Notes under the pieces: model-generated
Told to the model about the DNA's origin: nothing
Seen by the model: the letters and a program-made list of their open reading frames with translations, nothing else
Database searches by the model: none
Origin: Perca fluviatilis
Lineage: Eukaryota > Chordata > Actinopteri > Perciformes > Percidae
Assembly (NCBI RefSeq): GCF_010015445.1
Contig: NC_053133.1
Coordinates: forward strand, 22,773,922-22,837,921
Direction: 5' to 3'
DNA: 64,000 nucleotides
Position numbers and translations under genes: made by a program
Shown: one piece after another, positions 11,187 through 22,742 of the stretch
Numbering within the stretch: the first letter of the stretch is position 1
Layout: each line of letters begins with the position of its first letter

Positions 11187-14000
11187 ATATTTATGAGTGT
11201 CGCTTACATTCAAGCCAGTTCCAAATGAGTTGATACAAAGCTAATTAAGCCTCCAGCAATCTCTCTCAGCATGGCTATGTTTACAAAATGGTGTAGTCCG
11301 GCGACTCCAGCTCGAGATAAGATAATTACCTCTTATGAAGAGTCCATCATGTTCCCCTTGGCTACTAACTGTGTGGAGAAGGTTGGGGGGTGGCGTGCGA
11401 TCGACGAAGGCTTGCGTCATGTGGATGCAACGACGGCGTTGTTGTCATTAATTCCTCATGGGGGCGAGAAAAACTACGCTCTATAGCTTTAAGTGGGCTG
11501 TGTACAAATATGTCCGACGCAACAATGGATAAATGATGTCAGTTCAGTATTAAGTACAAATGTAAAAGTAATATTTTAGGGGTTTAGTCTTTAGTCTCTG
11601 TTCAGGCTGCGAGTATCTTGGGTTTTAGCTAGCCAGCTTACTTTTAAAAGCAAAGCATGCAAATCCTACTGCTTACCACTAATGCCCGCTCTGCTAAATA
11701 AATGCTATCCAAACATGAAACTTGACCCTATGTAACATAACCAGTTCAAGCTCTGATCTCTAATATGGCTGCCAGATAACAGCCTACTGGCAGAGAGATT
11801 GACTTTCATACTAAAATACAGTATTAACACCATAACACAACACCAATGTGTGTGTTATGTAAATCAGAGTGCATGTATGTGTATACATATTCATTGTGTG
11901 TATGTACAGGTGTGGCTGACACCTACAGCCCCCAGCGTCCGTTCATTCCACTGATGTTAAAGAAAACACGGCTGGTAAACACAGAGACGTGGTCAGGCCT
12001 TAAGCCATGAGTCTGCCTCTGCCATATTTCACTCTGGACAGGAGAATATGTTCACTGGGGTTTCTCACATACTGTCATCCGTCCAAGAAGTTCAACATAT
12101 CCCCCTTTCTTTTCTTTTTTTTTTTCTTTTTCATAAAGCAAGGACTGTTCAAACATTTTTGTACATCATCACCTTCCTGGGTCTAGAAGTGAGAAACGGG
12201 GTCAAGAAGTTTGTTGAAAACCAAATCTCTTTGAATTAAACTGTATGTTTATATTATTCAGCATTTCTCTTTCTCTTCTCTCTTCATGTTCACGTTCTAT
12301 ACACGGTCCTTTACAAATGAAACAAACAGGACTATGTCTTGCATAGCCTATATCTGAAGCCCTACCTCACCCCTTGCTCGGAGTTTATTTCCACATCAGC
12401 ACGTGTAAACATGCTCATAACAAGTTTGGGCTGCTGGGATTTGTGTCATTTATGAACAAATACACACTGCAATCAAAAAGTTTATTCTAAAATTACAGTC
12501 CATGGTCTAACGCCCAAAGATATTCCCATTTTCATACTGTAAAGACACAAGAGTTCATGACAATAATTTCAACTGATCCATCAAAATAGCTATAAAGTTG
12601 ATATTTTACAAGGAAAATCCCTTTGTTTTCAAGTTTCTGTTCTGCCAAGCATCAAAATGTTTAGTGATATGCTGACATACCTGCAGGGGACACATGATGA
12701 ATCTATTACCTACAATGTTGAGATTGCAACAACAATGTGTTATCTAGGGAGAAAAGCTGTCCTTGCGCACACAATTTGGAGAATGTTCAGAAAAAGACAG
12801 ACAATAGGAGCCAACAGTTCACTGCTTGTGGTTCACCACTGCCAAATGTCTCATGCATATCAGTCTTGCACTAATTTAGAGGCCAAATGTGGCGAGTAAG
12901 GTGAGTAATTGTCCTCGGGAAACTTTTTCTTGTGTGAGGTGGCTTCTCATCCAAATGTCTGGTATTAACATCTGACTTGGGACAACCCAGCCTCTTCCCC
13001 TCATGTTTGCTGCCCTGACAAAAGCCCCTCCGGACCATAAATAATCTCCATCGCTGCATCCAGTGTTTCCATTCAGTTCTCGGGACAACAGACGTCTGCG
13101 CTGTGGGTGGATCGTATTTTTGAGCGTCGATCAAAAAGTCACTTTTCCAGATGGGGAGCCAGAACTTCCAACAAAAAATATACCAACACTCCACTTTTTC
13201 ACTGAATCGTATATATGTTCTTTTCTCTCATGTTGCAGAAAGCGTGCATGGAGCATAGCTTTGTTTGTGCCAAACACAGAGCTTTACTTCAACACCATGC
13301 AGTGATGTGTGAAATGAAACTGGGTGCAATTATGGGTTATTGAATGAGCCAGGAAAGGGACAAATTACAAATAAAAACCTTTTCAAGCTATTCATGAGGG
13401 TTATAGTGTTATGTGGTCAGTGTAATTGTTATATTTTAGATTAGATTTAGGTCTTAATTGAGCTGGATCTTGCTGTAGACTTTGTGATTCAGCGATAGAA
13501 TTCTTCTTGATGTCTTTAGTGTCCCATACCCTCCGAATTAGGACCTTTCACTTCAACAAACTTTCTTAGTACAAACTTTCCTCAAACGTTCATCATCCTT
13601 GCCTTCTGACACTAAGATAAAAAGTTAAATAAAATGACTTCAGAACATTGACCCCCATGGACTTCAACTGATATAATATTAGTCTGTCTCAAAAAGGTTT
13701 TAATTACTATCAGTCTGTTGTCCATTTTGCACTTGCCAGGTTGAACAATAGTCTATCGAGACAACAATACATCAGTAGAACACACGCAACTTTCACTCTC
13801 AACTCTCTTCCTCCTTTAGCATATAAGCTATATGATTGAAAATACCAGGTCTTTCAGTATTACATTTTATTCCATGCTATTCCAGCCTCTTCTAACTATA
13901 AAGTAATTTCTATTAAAAGTAAATTAAACTAACGTCTCCTCGCCTCCTTTATCTGTGCGAATAATAACTGTTCTTTCTTTGAAAGAAAAAAGGAAACACA
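11187..14000. other. 2.8 kb gene-free stretch
   Basis: Several frames of 60-107 codons, including two overlapping minus-strand frames at 12871-13194, lack any recognisable domain. A pyrimidine-rich run lies at 12105-12135. No transposon ends or tandem repeats seen. This is one of the longer stretches without evident repeats, so it is a reasonable place to look for conserved non-coding sequence. Confidence 0.4.
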
Positions 14001-14008
14001 GTTTGGAT

Positions 14009-14409
14009 CAGGGGTGTCAAACTCATTTTAGTTCATGGGCCACATGCCCCTAATTCTATGGGCCAGACCAGTAAACCACTTCAGAAAAATATTTTTTTTT
14101 ATCTGTTTGTTGTCAGCTTGATGTTGGCAAATGCAAGTTGCTTCTGCTATGACAGCATTCTAAAGCCAGTGTAGGAAAGAAAATAATCTTACGGACCTGG
14201 AAAAAAAGGGGTATTATTCCGAGAAAAAACTTCTAAGATTAATATCATACATTTATAGCAAAAAGAACTTGATATTCTCTGAGATTAAAGTGGTAAATTT
14301 GGAATGGGAATGAATTACTTTTTCACACTTTGCAAAGTCATCCAGTGGGCCTGATTGGACCCTTTTGCGGGCCGGTTCTGGCCCACGGACCGTATGTTTT
14401 ACACCCCTG
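14009..14409. mobile_element. hAT-type MITE, 401 bp, perfect 8-bp TSD
   Basis: TIRs CAGGGGTGTCAAACTC (left) and GTTTTACACCCCTG (right). The flanking direct repeat GTTTGGAT lies at 14001-14008 and 14410-14417. TIR form and TSD length match hAT elements of the CAGGGGTGTCAAAC group. No transposase frame is present. Confidence 0.93.
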
Positions 14410-14417
14410 GTTTGGAT

Positions 14418-15660
14418 TAAGAAAAGGTCGAGCATCTGCATCAACTAACTACTTCATTCCTGGGCACCTAGAAATGCACTGGCAGCTCACTGCAGTACCA
14501 ACCAACACCCTTTACCTCATGGAACACTCAGATGACGTTGGTGCTGGATTTTGACTGGATTGAAAAATCCCTTATATGCAATTGTACAGGTTTTGCCAGT
14601 TTTGTTACTGATTTTATGGTAATTTACTCAAACACTGAATACGTATAAAGAGGTCCAGAGTTTCTTTCCTGCCAAAGAGGACTGATGATCAACAGCAACG
14701 CCAGCTGAGGTCATCCACAACGTCTGTCCTAGATATCGTCACTGGATCTACGCCTGTGGTCGGTGTTCATAGCTGCAAAGGCGTTTTGCAGTGGCAAGAA
14801 AGCAATTGCTTGTCCAACAAACAAAGGCGTGATGTTAACCAAGGGTGGATGCAAACTATTTTTTATTGGTCAAATTCTTTGACTAATCAGTGCCAGAGTT
14901 GCCAGCCACCCTACACAACGTTTCCAAACGGCTGTGAGAAAGCCCTTGTGCTGGGAATTCCCTGACAATTTCCGGATTGCTATGTCGCTAGTATTATGTA
15001 GATCACCCAAATGACTATTGCTGGAAACAAGATTGTCAGGCGGATTAAGATTGGTTCATGGATAAAGGATTTTGTTCTGCTCATGCTAAAACACCTGTTC
15101 TCCCAATGATTGCACACTGGTGCGTCTTTGTTCTGTGTGTCGAGAGTAAGTCCAGACTCCTTTACCACCATTCAGCGTACTGTCACCACTACATTACACC
15201 CTATTATCTCCACATCCCTCTTCAAGGACATGCCTGAGTACATATGGAGGTATGTTTTTGTTAAGGCCGTGAGGTAAGAGCATGATGAAACACACTCTGA
15301 ACTCACCAAACACACTCAACTTTCAGCAAGGATCTCCAACCTGATGATAGCTGCAGACCAAGTGTCTCATCTCGCCTAAAGACGGCCAGGTCAAGGACTT
15401 TCCAGTTTTAAACTTTGGCAGCCAATAAAAGTGGTCTGATTGCAGGAAGATTGGACAAAGGTTTCTTTTTTAACGGAGGCTACTACTGGGTCGAGGTTTT
15501 CATCAGTGCAGCTGGGTGTTCATCAGCATAGATTTTAAGATTAGTTTTTTTTTTCACTTCTGTTAGGGCTGGGATTCACAGTGGTAACTTACAATTTGAT
15601 GTTTAGCACCAGGAAATTCTTTGATGCACTATGTTGCGAGAAAATCATTTTCAATTTGTC
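14418..15660. other. Gene-free stretch, nothing recognised
   Basis: Short frames only; no repeat structure identified. Confidence 0.4.
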
Positions 15661-15667
15661 ACAATAT

Positions 15668-15970
15668 CCAACATGACATCATGACTTTGAGTAAAGCCAA
15701 GTGGCGTGTTATCTGTACGCATTTTTGAGCAATCCGCGTGTATGTCTACGCTGTATACAGCGGGCGGCAGTCTGCAACGTCAGAGCGTAAACATACACGC
15801 CACTTTCCTAAAGCCACGTGGCGTGTTATCGCGAGGCTACGGTTGGGTTCAGGAAACGTCACACGCGGGTTGGGTTTAGGAAAAGAAGAACGGGGTTGGG
15901 TTTAGGAAAAGAAGAACCGGTTGGGATTAGGAAAAGAAGAACGGGGTTGGGTTTAGGAAAAGAAGTTTGG
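15668..15970. repeat. Interspersed repeat, GTGGCGTGTT family (copy 2) with 26-bp minisatellite
   Basis: The first 190 bp match 9048-9225. The end is a tandem array (15869-15966) of about four 26-bp units beginning GTTGGGTTTAGGAAAAG, with single-base variants. The same unit occurs once at 9210 and about four times at 37211-37390, so the array belongs to the repeat family rather than to this locus. Confidence 0.8.
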
Positions 15971-16635
15971 CCTCTATTCACTGCATTATAAAACGATTTG
16001 CTTCACAGTTTTATAGACAGCTGTGCTGAAACAGCATGTACCAAAGTACAAAGAGTCTGAGCCTTTTCAACACATACTGTACAGCAACATGAACACGTCA
16101 TGGCAGGCCATCTCTTCAATGTCAGTCAGCCATAAACTGGCAAAAAGCTAACAGTTAACAGTTACCAGTCTTTACAGATTACAGACTACATTACATTACA
16201 TAGATACAGATTATATAGGCCTACGTAATGTTAAAAGTTGAGTTTTTAAAGAAGGTCTTGAGCTCATATTAGTGGCATTATTCATGGCTCAAGTTGTTAG
16301 TACTTACACTGACTATTCCTGGGCCTATGAGTAAGAAAAGGCAGTTAAAAATGAAAATGATCTACCACAGAGAAATGAGAGTCTCAGTCCCACCAACTTC
16401 AACTCCTTAGGTTAGATTAGTTTGAATGTATTTACAAAGTGCACCATATATAAATGAAGGCTTTCATAGCAGGAATGTAGATCTCAGAATGTAGGCCTAA
16501 TTGTCGAATCAGTTTCACAGCATGCTTCTTGGATTGGTGCTTCACTTTCATTCGGATTGTAACAAAATGCAAGAAGGATTTTAAAACCGAGTCATCTCTA
16601 GTGATGAGTTTTTTTTGTATGTTTAAACTCTAGGC
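15971..16635. other. Gene-free stretch, nothing recognised
   Basis: No frame, array or terminal repeat worth reporting. Confidence 0.4.
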
Positions 16636-16637
16636 CA

Positions 16638-16764
16638 TGGGGCGCCTGGGTAGGTCACCTGGTAGACCTGCGACCCTTTGCTGCATGTCATTCCCCCTCT
16701 CTCTCCCCTTTCAAGTCTAAGTTGTCCTGTCAAATAAAGGCCTAAAAATGCCACAAAAAAAAAA
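16638..16764 (+). mobile_element. 5'-truncated or internally deleted SINE copy
   Basis: Carries the same body and tail as the SINE at 3491 (CCTTTGCTGCATGTCATTCC, pyrimidine tract, AATAAAGGCCTAAAAATGCC, A-run). The tRNA-like head is reduced to GGGCGCCTGGGTAGGTCACC, so most of the promoter region is missing or rearranged. No clear TSD. Confidence 0.75.
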
Positions 16765-17454
16765 TCATCTTAAACTAAAAATAAAAAAACTCCCTGCCAT
16801 TTATACAGTGGGAACACATTTGTTTTTAGTCACCACTGCTACACTTGTAACAGAATTATGAACCTGAGGTAACACACAGACCTTTTAGGTGTAGGCTGAA
16901 CACACACACGCAAACGTGTGTCTGTTTTCACAGACAGCACACACACTGTTGTTTTCTCCTCCTCTCAATGTGCTTTCACTGCGAACGAATGACCTCTTCT
17001 TTCCCTGATGAACACATCACTGACAGCCTCAACAAATTTCCATTGCACACACACAAACATGCAAGGCCATACAGCGCATACATGAAGAGGGACTCATACA
17101 GGCAGGACATGGAAATAATTAGCGCGTTAGAAGACGTCATTCTCAGTTTTAGTAGCTGTTATGTCTACTCTGATTTGTTCCAAGGCAAGGACGTGTGAGT
17201 AAGCTCTGGGTAACCAGGGAAACAACAGCATCAGTTGTCAAAATGGACACAGGAGACCACAGTTTGCATATGGATTTCTACTGCAACAGTCAAGCGTTGA
17301 TATCATTTTACCCTTATCATAATCTCTACCAAACCATAAGCGTGTCAATTTGGTTGCCTTGTTCACCAGGAGACAGGCAAACTGTTGAAATGGCAAATCA
17401 GAAAACGCTCAGATGAATTTATTCAGATGAATTTATTATTATATAAATCTACTA
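16765..17454. other. Gene-free stretch with small CA-rich patches
   Basis: Frames of 76 and 73 codons (16968-17198, 17195-17416) have no recognisable domain. A 15-bp direct duplication (CAGATGAATTTATT) lies at 17410-17436. Confidence 0.4.
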
Positions 17455-17458
17455 TTAA

Positions 17459-18510
17459 AAGGTCCCATGGCATGAAAATTTATGAGGTTTTTTAGCATTA
17501 ATATTCGGTCCCCCAGCCTGCCTATGGTCCCCCAGTGGGTAGAAATGGTGATAGGTGTAAACCAAGCCCTGGGTATCCTGCTCTGCCTTTGAGAAAATTA
17601 AAGCTCAGATGGGCTGATCTGGAATCCTCTCCTTATGAGGTCATAAGGAGCAAGGTTACCTCCCCTTTCTCTGCTTTGCCCGCCCCCCTCTCCTCCTCAA
17701 TAGCTACAGACACAGAAATGGCACATACTAAGGAATGCTCATTGTGGGACTGGCTCTAGTGGCTGTAATTCTGCACCAAGGCTGAATTTCGGGAAAGAGA
17801 CTTCAGATACAGTATTAGGGACCACTAAGGTCTATATAAAAGAGACTTCAGATACAGTATTAGGGGACCACTAAGGTCTATATAAAAGAGACTTCAGATA
17901 CAGTATTAGGGGACCACTAAGGTCTATATAAAAGAGACTTCAGATACAGTATTAGGGGACCACTAAGGTCTATATAAAAGAGACTTCAGATACAGTATTA
18001 GGGGACCACTAAGGTCTAAATAAAAGAGACTTCAGATACAGTATTAGGGGGCCACTAAGGTCTATATAAAAGAGACTTCAGATACAGTATTAGGGGACCA
18101 CTAAGGTCTATATAAAAGAGACTTCAGATACAGTATTAGGGGACCACTAAGGCCTATATAAAAGAGACTTCAGTTACAGTATTAGGGGACCACTAAGGAC
18201 TATATAAAAGAGACTTCAGATACAGTATTAGGGGACCACTAAGGCCTATATAAAAGAGACTTCAGATACAGTATTAGGGGACCACTAAGGACTATATAAA
18301 AGAGACTTCAGATACAGTATTAGGTGACCACTAAGGCCTAAAAGAGACTTCAGATACAGTATTAGGGGACCACTAAGGCCTATATAAAAGAGACTTCAGA
18401 TACAGTATTAGGGGACCACTAAGGTCTATATAAAAGAGACTTCAGATACAGTATTAGGGGACCACTAAGGTCTATATAAAAGCATCCAAAGAGCACCGGT
18501 CATGGGACCT
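17459..18510. mobile_element. TTAA-flanked MITE expanded by an internal minisatellite, 1052 bp
   Basis: The left end is AAGGTCCCATGGCATG after TTAA (17455-17458). The right end, reversed, is AGGTCCCATGACCGGTGC before TTAA (18511-18514). A TTAA duplication is typical of piggyBac- and Kolobok-type insertions. The arms are short, and about two thirds of the element is the 46-bp tandem array listed separately. No coding capacity. Confidence 0.75.
17797..18481. repeat. 46-bp minisatellite, about 15 copies
   Basis: Units start with GAGACTTCAGATACAG at 17797, 17842, 17888, 17934, 17980, 18026, 18072, 18118, 18164, 18210, 18256, 18302, 18344, 18390 and 18436. Most are 46 bp; the first is 45 bp and the thirteenth lost four bases. 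Variants (GGTCTATA, GGCCTATA, GGACTATA) alternate between neighbours, pointing to block duplication of two- or three-unit groups. Each unit includes TATATAAAAG, a TATA-box-like string, probably without meaning. Confidence 0.97.
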
Positions 18511-18514
18511 TTAA

Positions 18515-20745
18515 AGTCAAGATGAATAAGAAGCCCTAAAAATGCTCAGAAATTTGAACATGTCCATTACCCTAACAACTGGGCAAACATGAAATATGAT
18601 CAAAATATAACCCTTAACCTGTTGTTGGGTTGCTAATGTATTCCGTTTTATAATTTGATTTACTCACAGTTCTCTGACAGTACTTGAAGGCAGCATCAGA
18701 CCAATGTGCCTTCAGAGGATTCGGAGCAGGACTACTCTATAAACCTCTGGGCTTACACGGCAGATCATCAATCTGCGGGAGTTTTCCTCTGGCTTGTTGG
18801 TTTCAGATAAAGCCCTTTTTCCAGGGAAGCTCGATCATACACGGCGCTCTTTGCACCAAAACCTCTCGTGTTGTGGGTTGCCAGGTTTGGGAATGAACTG
18901 GGTGTATATTTCCAAACAATCCCAATCAATCCACACCACTGTTTTGCCAGACATTATGCTTTTGCCAGGCATTATGTAAATCTGTTTCCACTAAACTCCT
19001 GGGTTGCTATGATTTGGATTCAGCTGAGAGTTTTATTTTTATTTTTTTCAAATCAGAGGATGAGAGGATGTACGCCTCCGTGCTGGCAGACATTTCTGTT
19101 TTTGGCAAATTCTTTCAAACCAAACTTCAGCGTTCCAGTTTGGGGATCATTTGTCAGCCCCGGGTTGCCAGGTCTGAAGCTGGACCAGCACATTTCTTTC
19201 AATGTGAACCCCTGATGCTTTTTCCTGCGCTGATCAAACGATATGCCCGCGGCTGCTGTTGTTTGACATGGAACGCACATGGGCCCAGTTAGTGAACAGC
19301 AAACCATACGGACTCATAAAAAAAAAAAAAGAACAATCAATGAGTACTACGTTTGGTTTTGGTCCCTTTTTTCCCCTATTCAGGTCCTGCCCAGAGTAAC
19401 ACCAGAGCAGATGTTAACTGGTGCAAAGGCTTCCACTCAACACTGGCTTTCGCTCTGTTGTTAAATGACCCGTTTCCACCTTTGAAGCGATACTTAATAA
19501 TAATAATTAAAGTGGTGCAATAAGTTTCTGATTTTGGTCAATTTAACGGCAAGGTGAATCCAAAAATCCAGTTTCACTTTTCAACAGCCTTGTGCTTATT
19601 TTATAAAATTGGACTTAGATTATCTAATCCTCTTTTTAAGTGGAAAGAGATTAAAACTTCATAAATTCAATTTAAAAGAAGGGCATTAGTGAGTCAAGGA
19701 TACAGATGGTTATGCACTACAGTGGAGCGGTTGTTTCTGGTGTGACTCAGACTTTCCACTGCTTTAACAATAACAGAGTAATTAATCTCCTGTATTCCAT
19801 CCTATCTTTCACAGCAGTGACTACAAGCTAATACCTCAGTGGATGTGTCACTGTCCACCTCTTGGTTTGTGTGTGTGTGCGTGTGTACGTGCGTGCGTGT
19901 GTGAGGGGAAAATAGGGTAAGGGGGGGGGGGTCTGCTATTGTAAGTGCAGGCTATTTTTCTACATTAGCCAGGAATTATGTCATCAGTCAGTGTTATCTC
20001 CATATTGAGACAGATGTTTAACATGTCCTGTCCACATACCCTACTGTGAGTATTAGGCTGTAAACTGCTGCCACTGATTATTGCTCCCCAGATGTGTAAA
20101 AGATGGGATGAAAAAACTAAAAGTGTATTTCCTGAATGAAAGAGTGTTGTTGCTGGCAGCCATTGCTGCTGCTGAAAATGGGATGGGATGTGAACGCTGA
20201 GTGGGAGATTCAATTTCATCTTTGATTTCTTCCAGTAACTCTAATATTGCATGGCTGCTTGATCTGTAACGCTAAATGATGTTGTGTTCACTGACAAAGT
20301 GTGATTCTTGTGTTAAAAATATTTTCAGCCTCGCCTATGTCTTCGTCTTGCTCAAATTACTGTTGCCATTTCACCAGCGGAATAAAGGTCTACGAGGAAA
20401 CTCGACTGCGGCTGGTTTAGACCTGCTTTTAAGAGGCGGAGAATTTCCCCGCAGAATAGAGGCGCTCTTACTGACAGTCTTTGTAAATACCACGGAATAT
20501 ATAATTAGGTGCACTTTGCGCTTATCCTCCCACCTTTTGGGTGTGGAACTCCCACTTTCCCCACGCACTTCCCCACGTAACGCGATATTGAAAGCGCAAC
20601 TTGTCTCTTCTCGCTCATGTGGCAGACAATCTGCGATTTTACCCAAGTGCGCCCTGTTTGTAAATAGCCCGCATCGGTTACATCCGTCTTTGCGACCAAT
20701 TAGCGCCTGGAAAAAGGCGCAAACGGCTTGATAAATCTAGCCCAG
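18515..20745. other. 2.2 kb gene-free stretch
   Basis: Many overlapping frames of 60-115 codons on both strands at 18684-19464 and a 151-codon frame at 20276-20731, none with a recognisable domain. Interrupted GT repeats lie near 19868-19903 and a G-run at 19921-19931. The segment 20380-20745, ending GATAAATCTAGCCC, feels like the end of a known fish repeat, but I could not define it. Confidence 0.35.
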
Positions 20746-20964
20746 AGTTTTGTGATGGTTGGGGTCGGCTGGCTGTGAGTTTTTGTTAATTTTCTCGTTT
20801 TGTTTCGTTCTCCACGGTAAGTTTCTCTGTTGGTCCTGCCTCTCTCTGTGTTTCTCTGCGTTTTCTGCCCCCTCCCCTCCGGTCTACTGCTGCCAGCTGC
20901 CATCCCATCATCACCTCTCCCTCCGTGCACACCTGCCAGTCATCTACAGTCAAGCTCAGTATAT

Positions 20965-21012
20965 GATCAAGCGAAGATGGCGAGTTGGACCAGGGGTCCA
21001 ACTCGCTTGATC
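20965..21012. repeat. 48-bp hairpin inside the candidate LTR
   Basis: The right arm GGTCCAACTCGCTTGATC pairs fully with the left arm, except that the left arm holds an additional 9 bases (AGATGGCGA) next to a GCGA duplication. The loop is 3 bases. Confidence 0.85.
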
Positions 21013-21081
21013 GTTGTCTCAGCCGCGCTGGTGACTTTCGCTCTAAGCTCCAGAAAAAATTCTGTAATTACCTGTCTCAGC

Positions 21082-21108
21082 TTGTTGTTGTTGTTGTTGT
21101 TGTTGTTG
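21082..21108. repeat. (TTG)n microsatellite
   Basis: About nine TTG units within the candidate LTR. Confidence 0.95.
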
Positions 21109-21350
21109 CCTGTTACCTTACTCCCTTCTTTGTGTTTGTTTCTCCGCAGTCATCTTCCACCTTCACGCTGTCTCCAGTCAGCTGGCTCTACCATCCAGTT
21201 CCCCACCCCACCCCCTCCTCACGGCTCCCTGCTCCGTTCCACCTCCAACCTCGCTTCCAGCCTTTGCCACTCCAGCTCCTCGGCTCCCTGGATTCCAGTG
21301 CCTCTCCCTCGGCTTCCTCGGCACCCGGTTTCCCCACGCTCCCCTGTGTT

Positions 21351-21450
21351 CCCTCGCCAACCTACCCTGACTATCAGTCCCTCGCCAACCTACCCTGACT
21401 ATCAGTCCCTCGCCAACCTACCCTGACTATCAGTCCCTCGCCATCCTACC
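21351..21450. repeat. 28-bp tandem repeat, 3.5 copies
   Basis: Identical units starting CCCTCGCCAACCTACC at 21351, 21379 and 21407, with a partial fourth at 21435. Within the C-rich part of the candidate LTR; near-perfect identity indicates recent expansion. Confidence 0.95.
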
Positions 21451-21589
21451 ACTACCCTCCTACCCGAGCTCCTGTCCCTGGCGTCCGCCTTCTCATTTTC
21501 CTTCACTTTGAATATTATTCTTTGTTTTGAGAAGCCTTGCATTGGGTCCATTCTGTCCCCGACGTAACATAGTTTGCCTTTAACAAATA

Positions 21590-21670
21590 TTGCGGCCCCT
21601 GCGATTTGGATATTGCACTAGTTGATATTGCGATTTCGATAAAATTGCGATTAATTGTGCAGCCCTACTC
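21590..21670. mobile_element. Orphan terminus of a hAT-like element
   Basis: Read in reverse, it starts TAGGGCTGCACAATTAATCG and continues with CGATTT/GCAATAT motifs typical of a common fish hAT-like end. No partner end was found nearby. Confidence 0.5.
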
Positions 21671-21741
21671 GCAACACTGTTGAACTCTCCCTTTTAAAAA
21701 CTGTTTTTACATTTAGAATAACAGCCTACATGGGCTTGAAA

Positions 21742-22099
21742 TAGGGCTGGGCAATATATCGAGGTTATATCGATATCGTGACATGAGACTAGATCTCGTC
21801 TCAGATTTTGGATATCGTAATATATAAGTGTTGTCTTTTCCTGGTTTTAAAAGCTGCATTACAGTAAAATAATGTAATTTTCTGAACTTACTAGATTCTA
21901 CTAGCTGTTCTATTATTTGCCTTTATCCACTTAATCATTATATTCACATTATTGATGATTATTTTTCGATAATCTAATTGTGAAAATATTTTTGTCAAAG
22001 CACCAATTGTCAACCCTGCAATATTGTCGCAGTATCGACATCGAGGTTTTTGGTCAATAATCCCGTGATATGGGATGTTCTCCATATCGCCCAGCTCTA
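21742..22099. mobile_element. hAT-type MITE of the GGGCTGGGCAATATATCGA type, 358 bp
   Basis: TIRs TAGGGCTGGGCAATAT and ATATCGCCCAGCTCTA. Flanks GCTTGAAA (21734-21741) and CCTTGAAA (22100-22107) match in 7 of 8 positions, the hAT duplication length. The 64-codon minus-strand frame inside is not coding. Confidence 0.88.
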
Positions 22100-22107
22100 C
22101 CTTGAAA

Positions 22108-22477
22108 CACTGTACTTTCTCTGATTTGAAGTGGTAAATTCAACAGTTTAGCGAGCCCTTGAGGTAGAAATCACAACTAGCCTGTTGTTTCTGGACTCAG
22201 CACTTGGACAAGAATGATGTATTTTAATAACCTAATTGGCTGACAGTTGGCATGGTTTTTAGGGTTCGAGTAAAACCTGCCGCTGGGGTGCTGTGTCAGA
22301 TATTTCAAATCAACATCAGACAAAAAGTCTCAGAGTTAGAGCCATTTAAAGTTAAGATGCTGCCACCTATAGACATAATGGCATTCGGCAGGAATGCCTG
22401 GAGTTCACGCCTGCACAAGAACACCAAATTTGGTTGCATCTGCACCAATTCGATTAAAAGTTGTGGAAGTGGGAGTC
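22108..22477. other. Gene-free stretch, nothing recognised
   Basis: Part of a 165-codon frame that continues into the next SINE; no domain recognised. Confidence 0.4.
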
Positions 22478-22742
22478 GCAGCACGGTGGCTCAGTGGTTA
22501 GCACTTCTGCCTCACAGCAAGAAGGTTCTGGGTTCGATCCCAGGTCGTCCCAGGCCTTTCTGTGTGGAGTTTGCATGTTCTCCCCGTGCTTGCGTGGGTT
22601 TCCTCCGGGTGCTCCGGTTTCTTCCCACCATAAAGACATGCATGCACGTAGGACTACAGTTGAAAATTAGCCGACTGGCTAACACTGGCGCATTTACAGA
22701 AATGTTGATTAATGTGCATTGTCCTAATATAAATAAACATAT
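22478..22742 (+). mobile_element. tRNA-derived SINE, GCACGGTGGCTCAGTGG family
   Basis: The head carries an A-box-like GTGGCTCAGTGGTTAGC and a B-box-like GGTTCGATCCC. The body contains GGAGTTTGCATGTTCTCCCC and GGGTTTCCTCCGGGTGCTCC. The tail includes ATTAGCCGACTGGCTAAC and AATGTGCATTGTCC before an A-rich AATAAA end. This is a different SINE family from the one at 3491. The 165- and 69-codon frames through it are artefacts of the repeat. TSD not found. Confidence 0.8.

Larger units (their letters stand above)
20751..21570 (+). mobile_element. Candidate solo LTR, about 820 bp
   Basis: Begins TGTGATGG and ends ACGTAACA(T). It is flanked by AGTTT at 20746-20750 and 21571-21575, the 5-bp duplication expected of an LTR retrotransposon. 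The 3' part is C-rich with a GGGTCCATTCTGTCCCCG motif near the end, a style I associate with fish Ty3/Gypsy LTRs. No internal gag/pol sequence is attached, so it would be the product of LTR recombination. One extra T at the right boundary makes the ends uncertain by a base. The 198- and 137-codon frames through it are low-complexity readings of the C-rich strand. Confidence 0.5.

Noticed and set aside
17797..18481. A CRISPR-like array of regular repeats
   Set aside because: There are no unique spacers: repeat units are contiguous, the whole 46 bp is repeated, and the context is a eukaryotic MITE.
20830..21426. 198- and 137-codon plus-strand frames
   Set aside because: Overlapping frames of a C-rich low-complexity sequence with TTG and 28-bp tandem repeats inside a candidate LTR.
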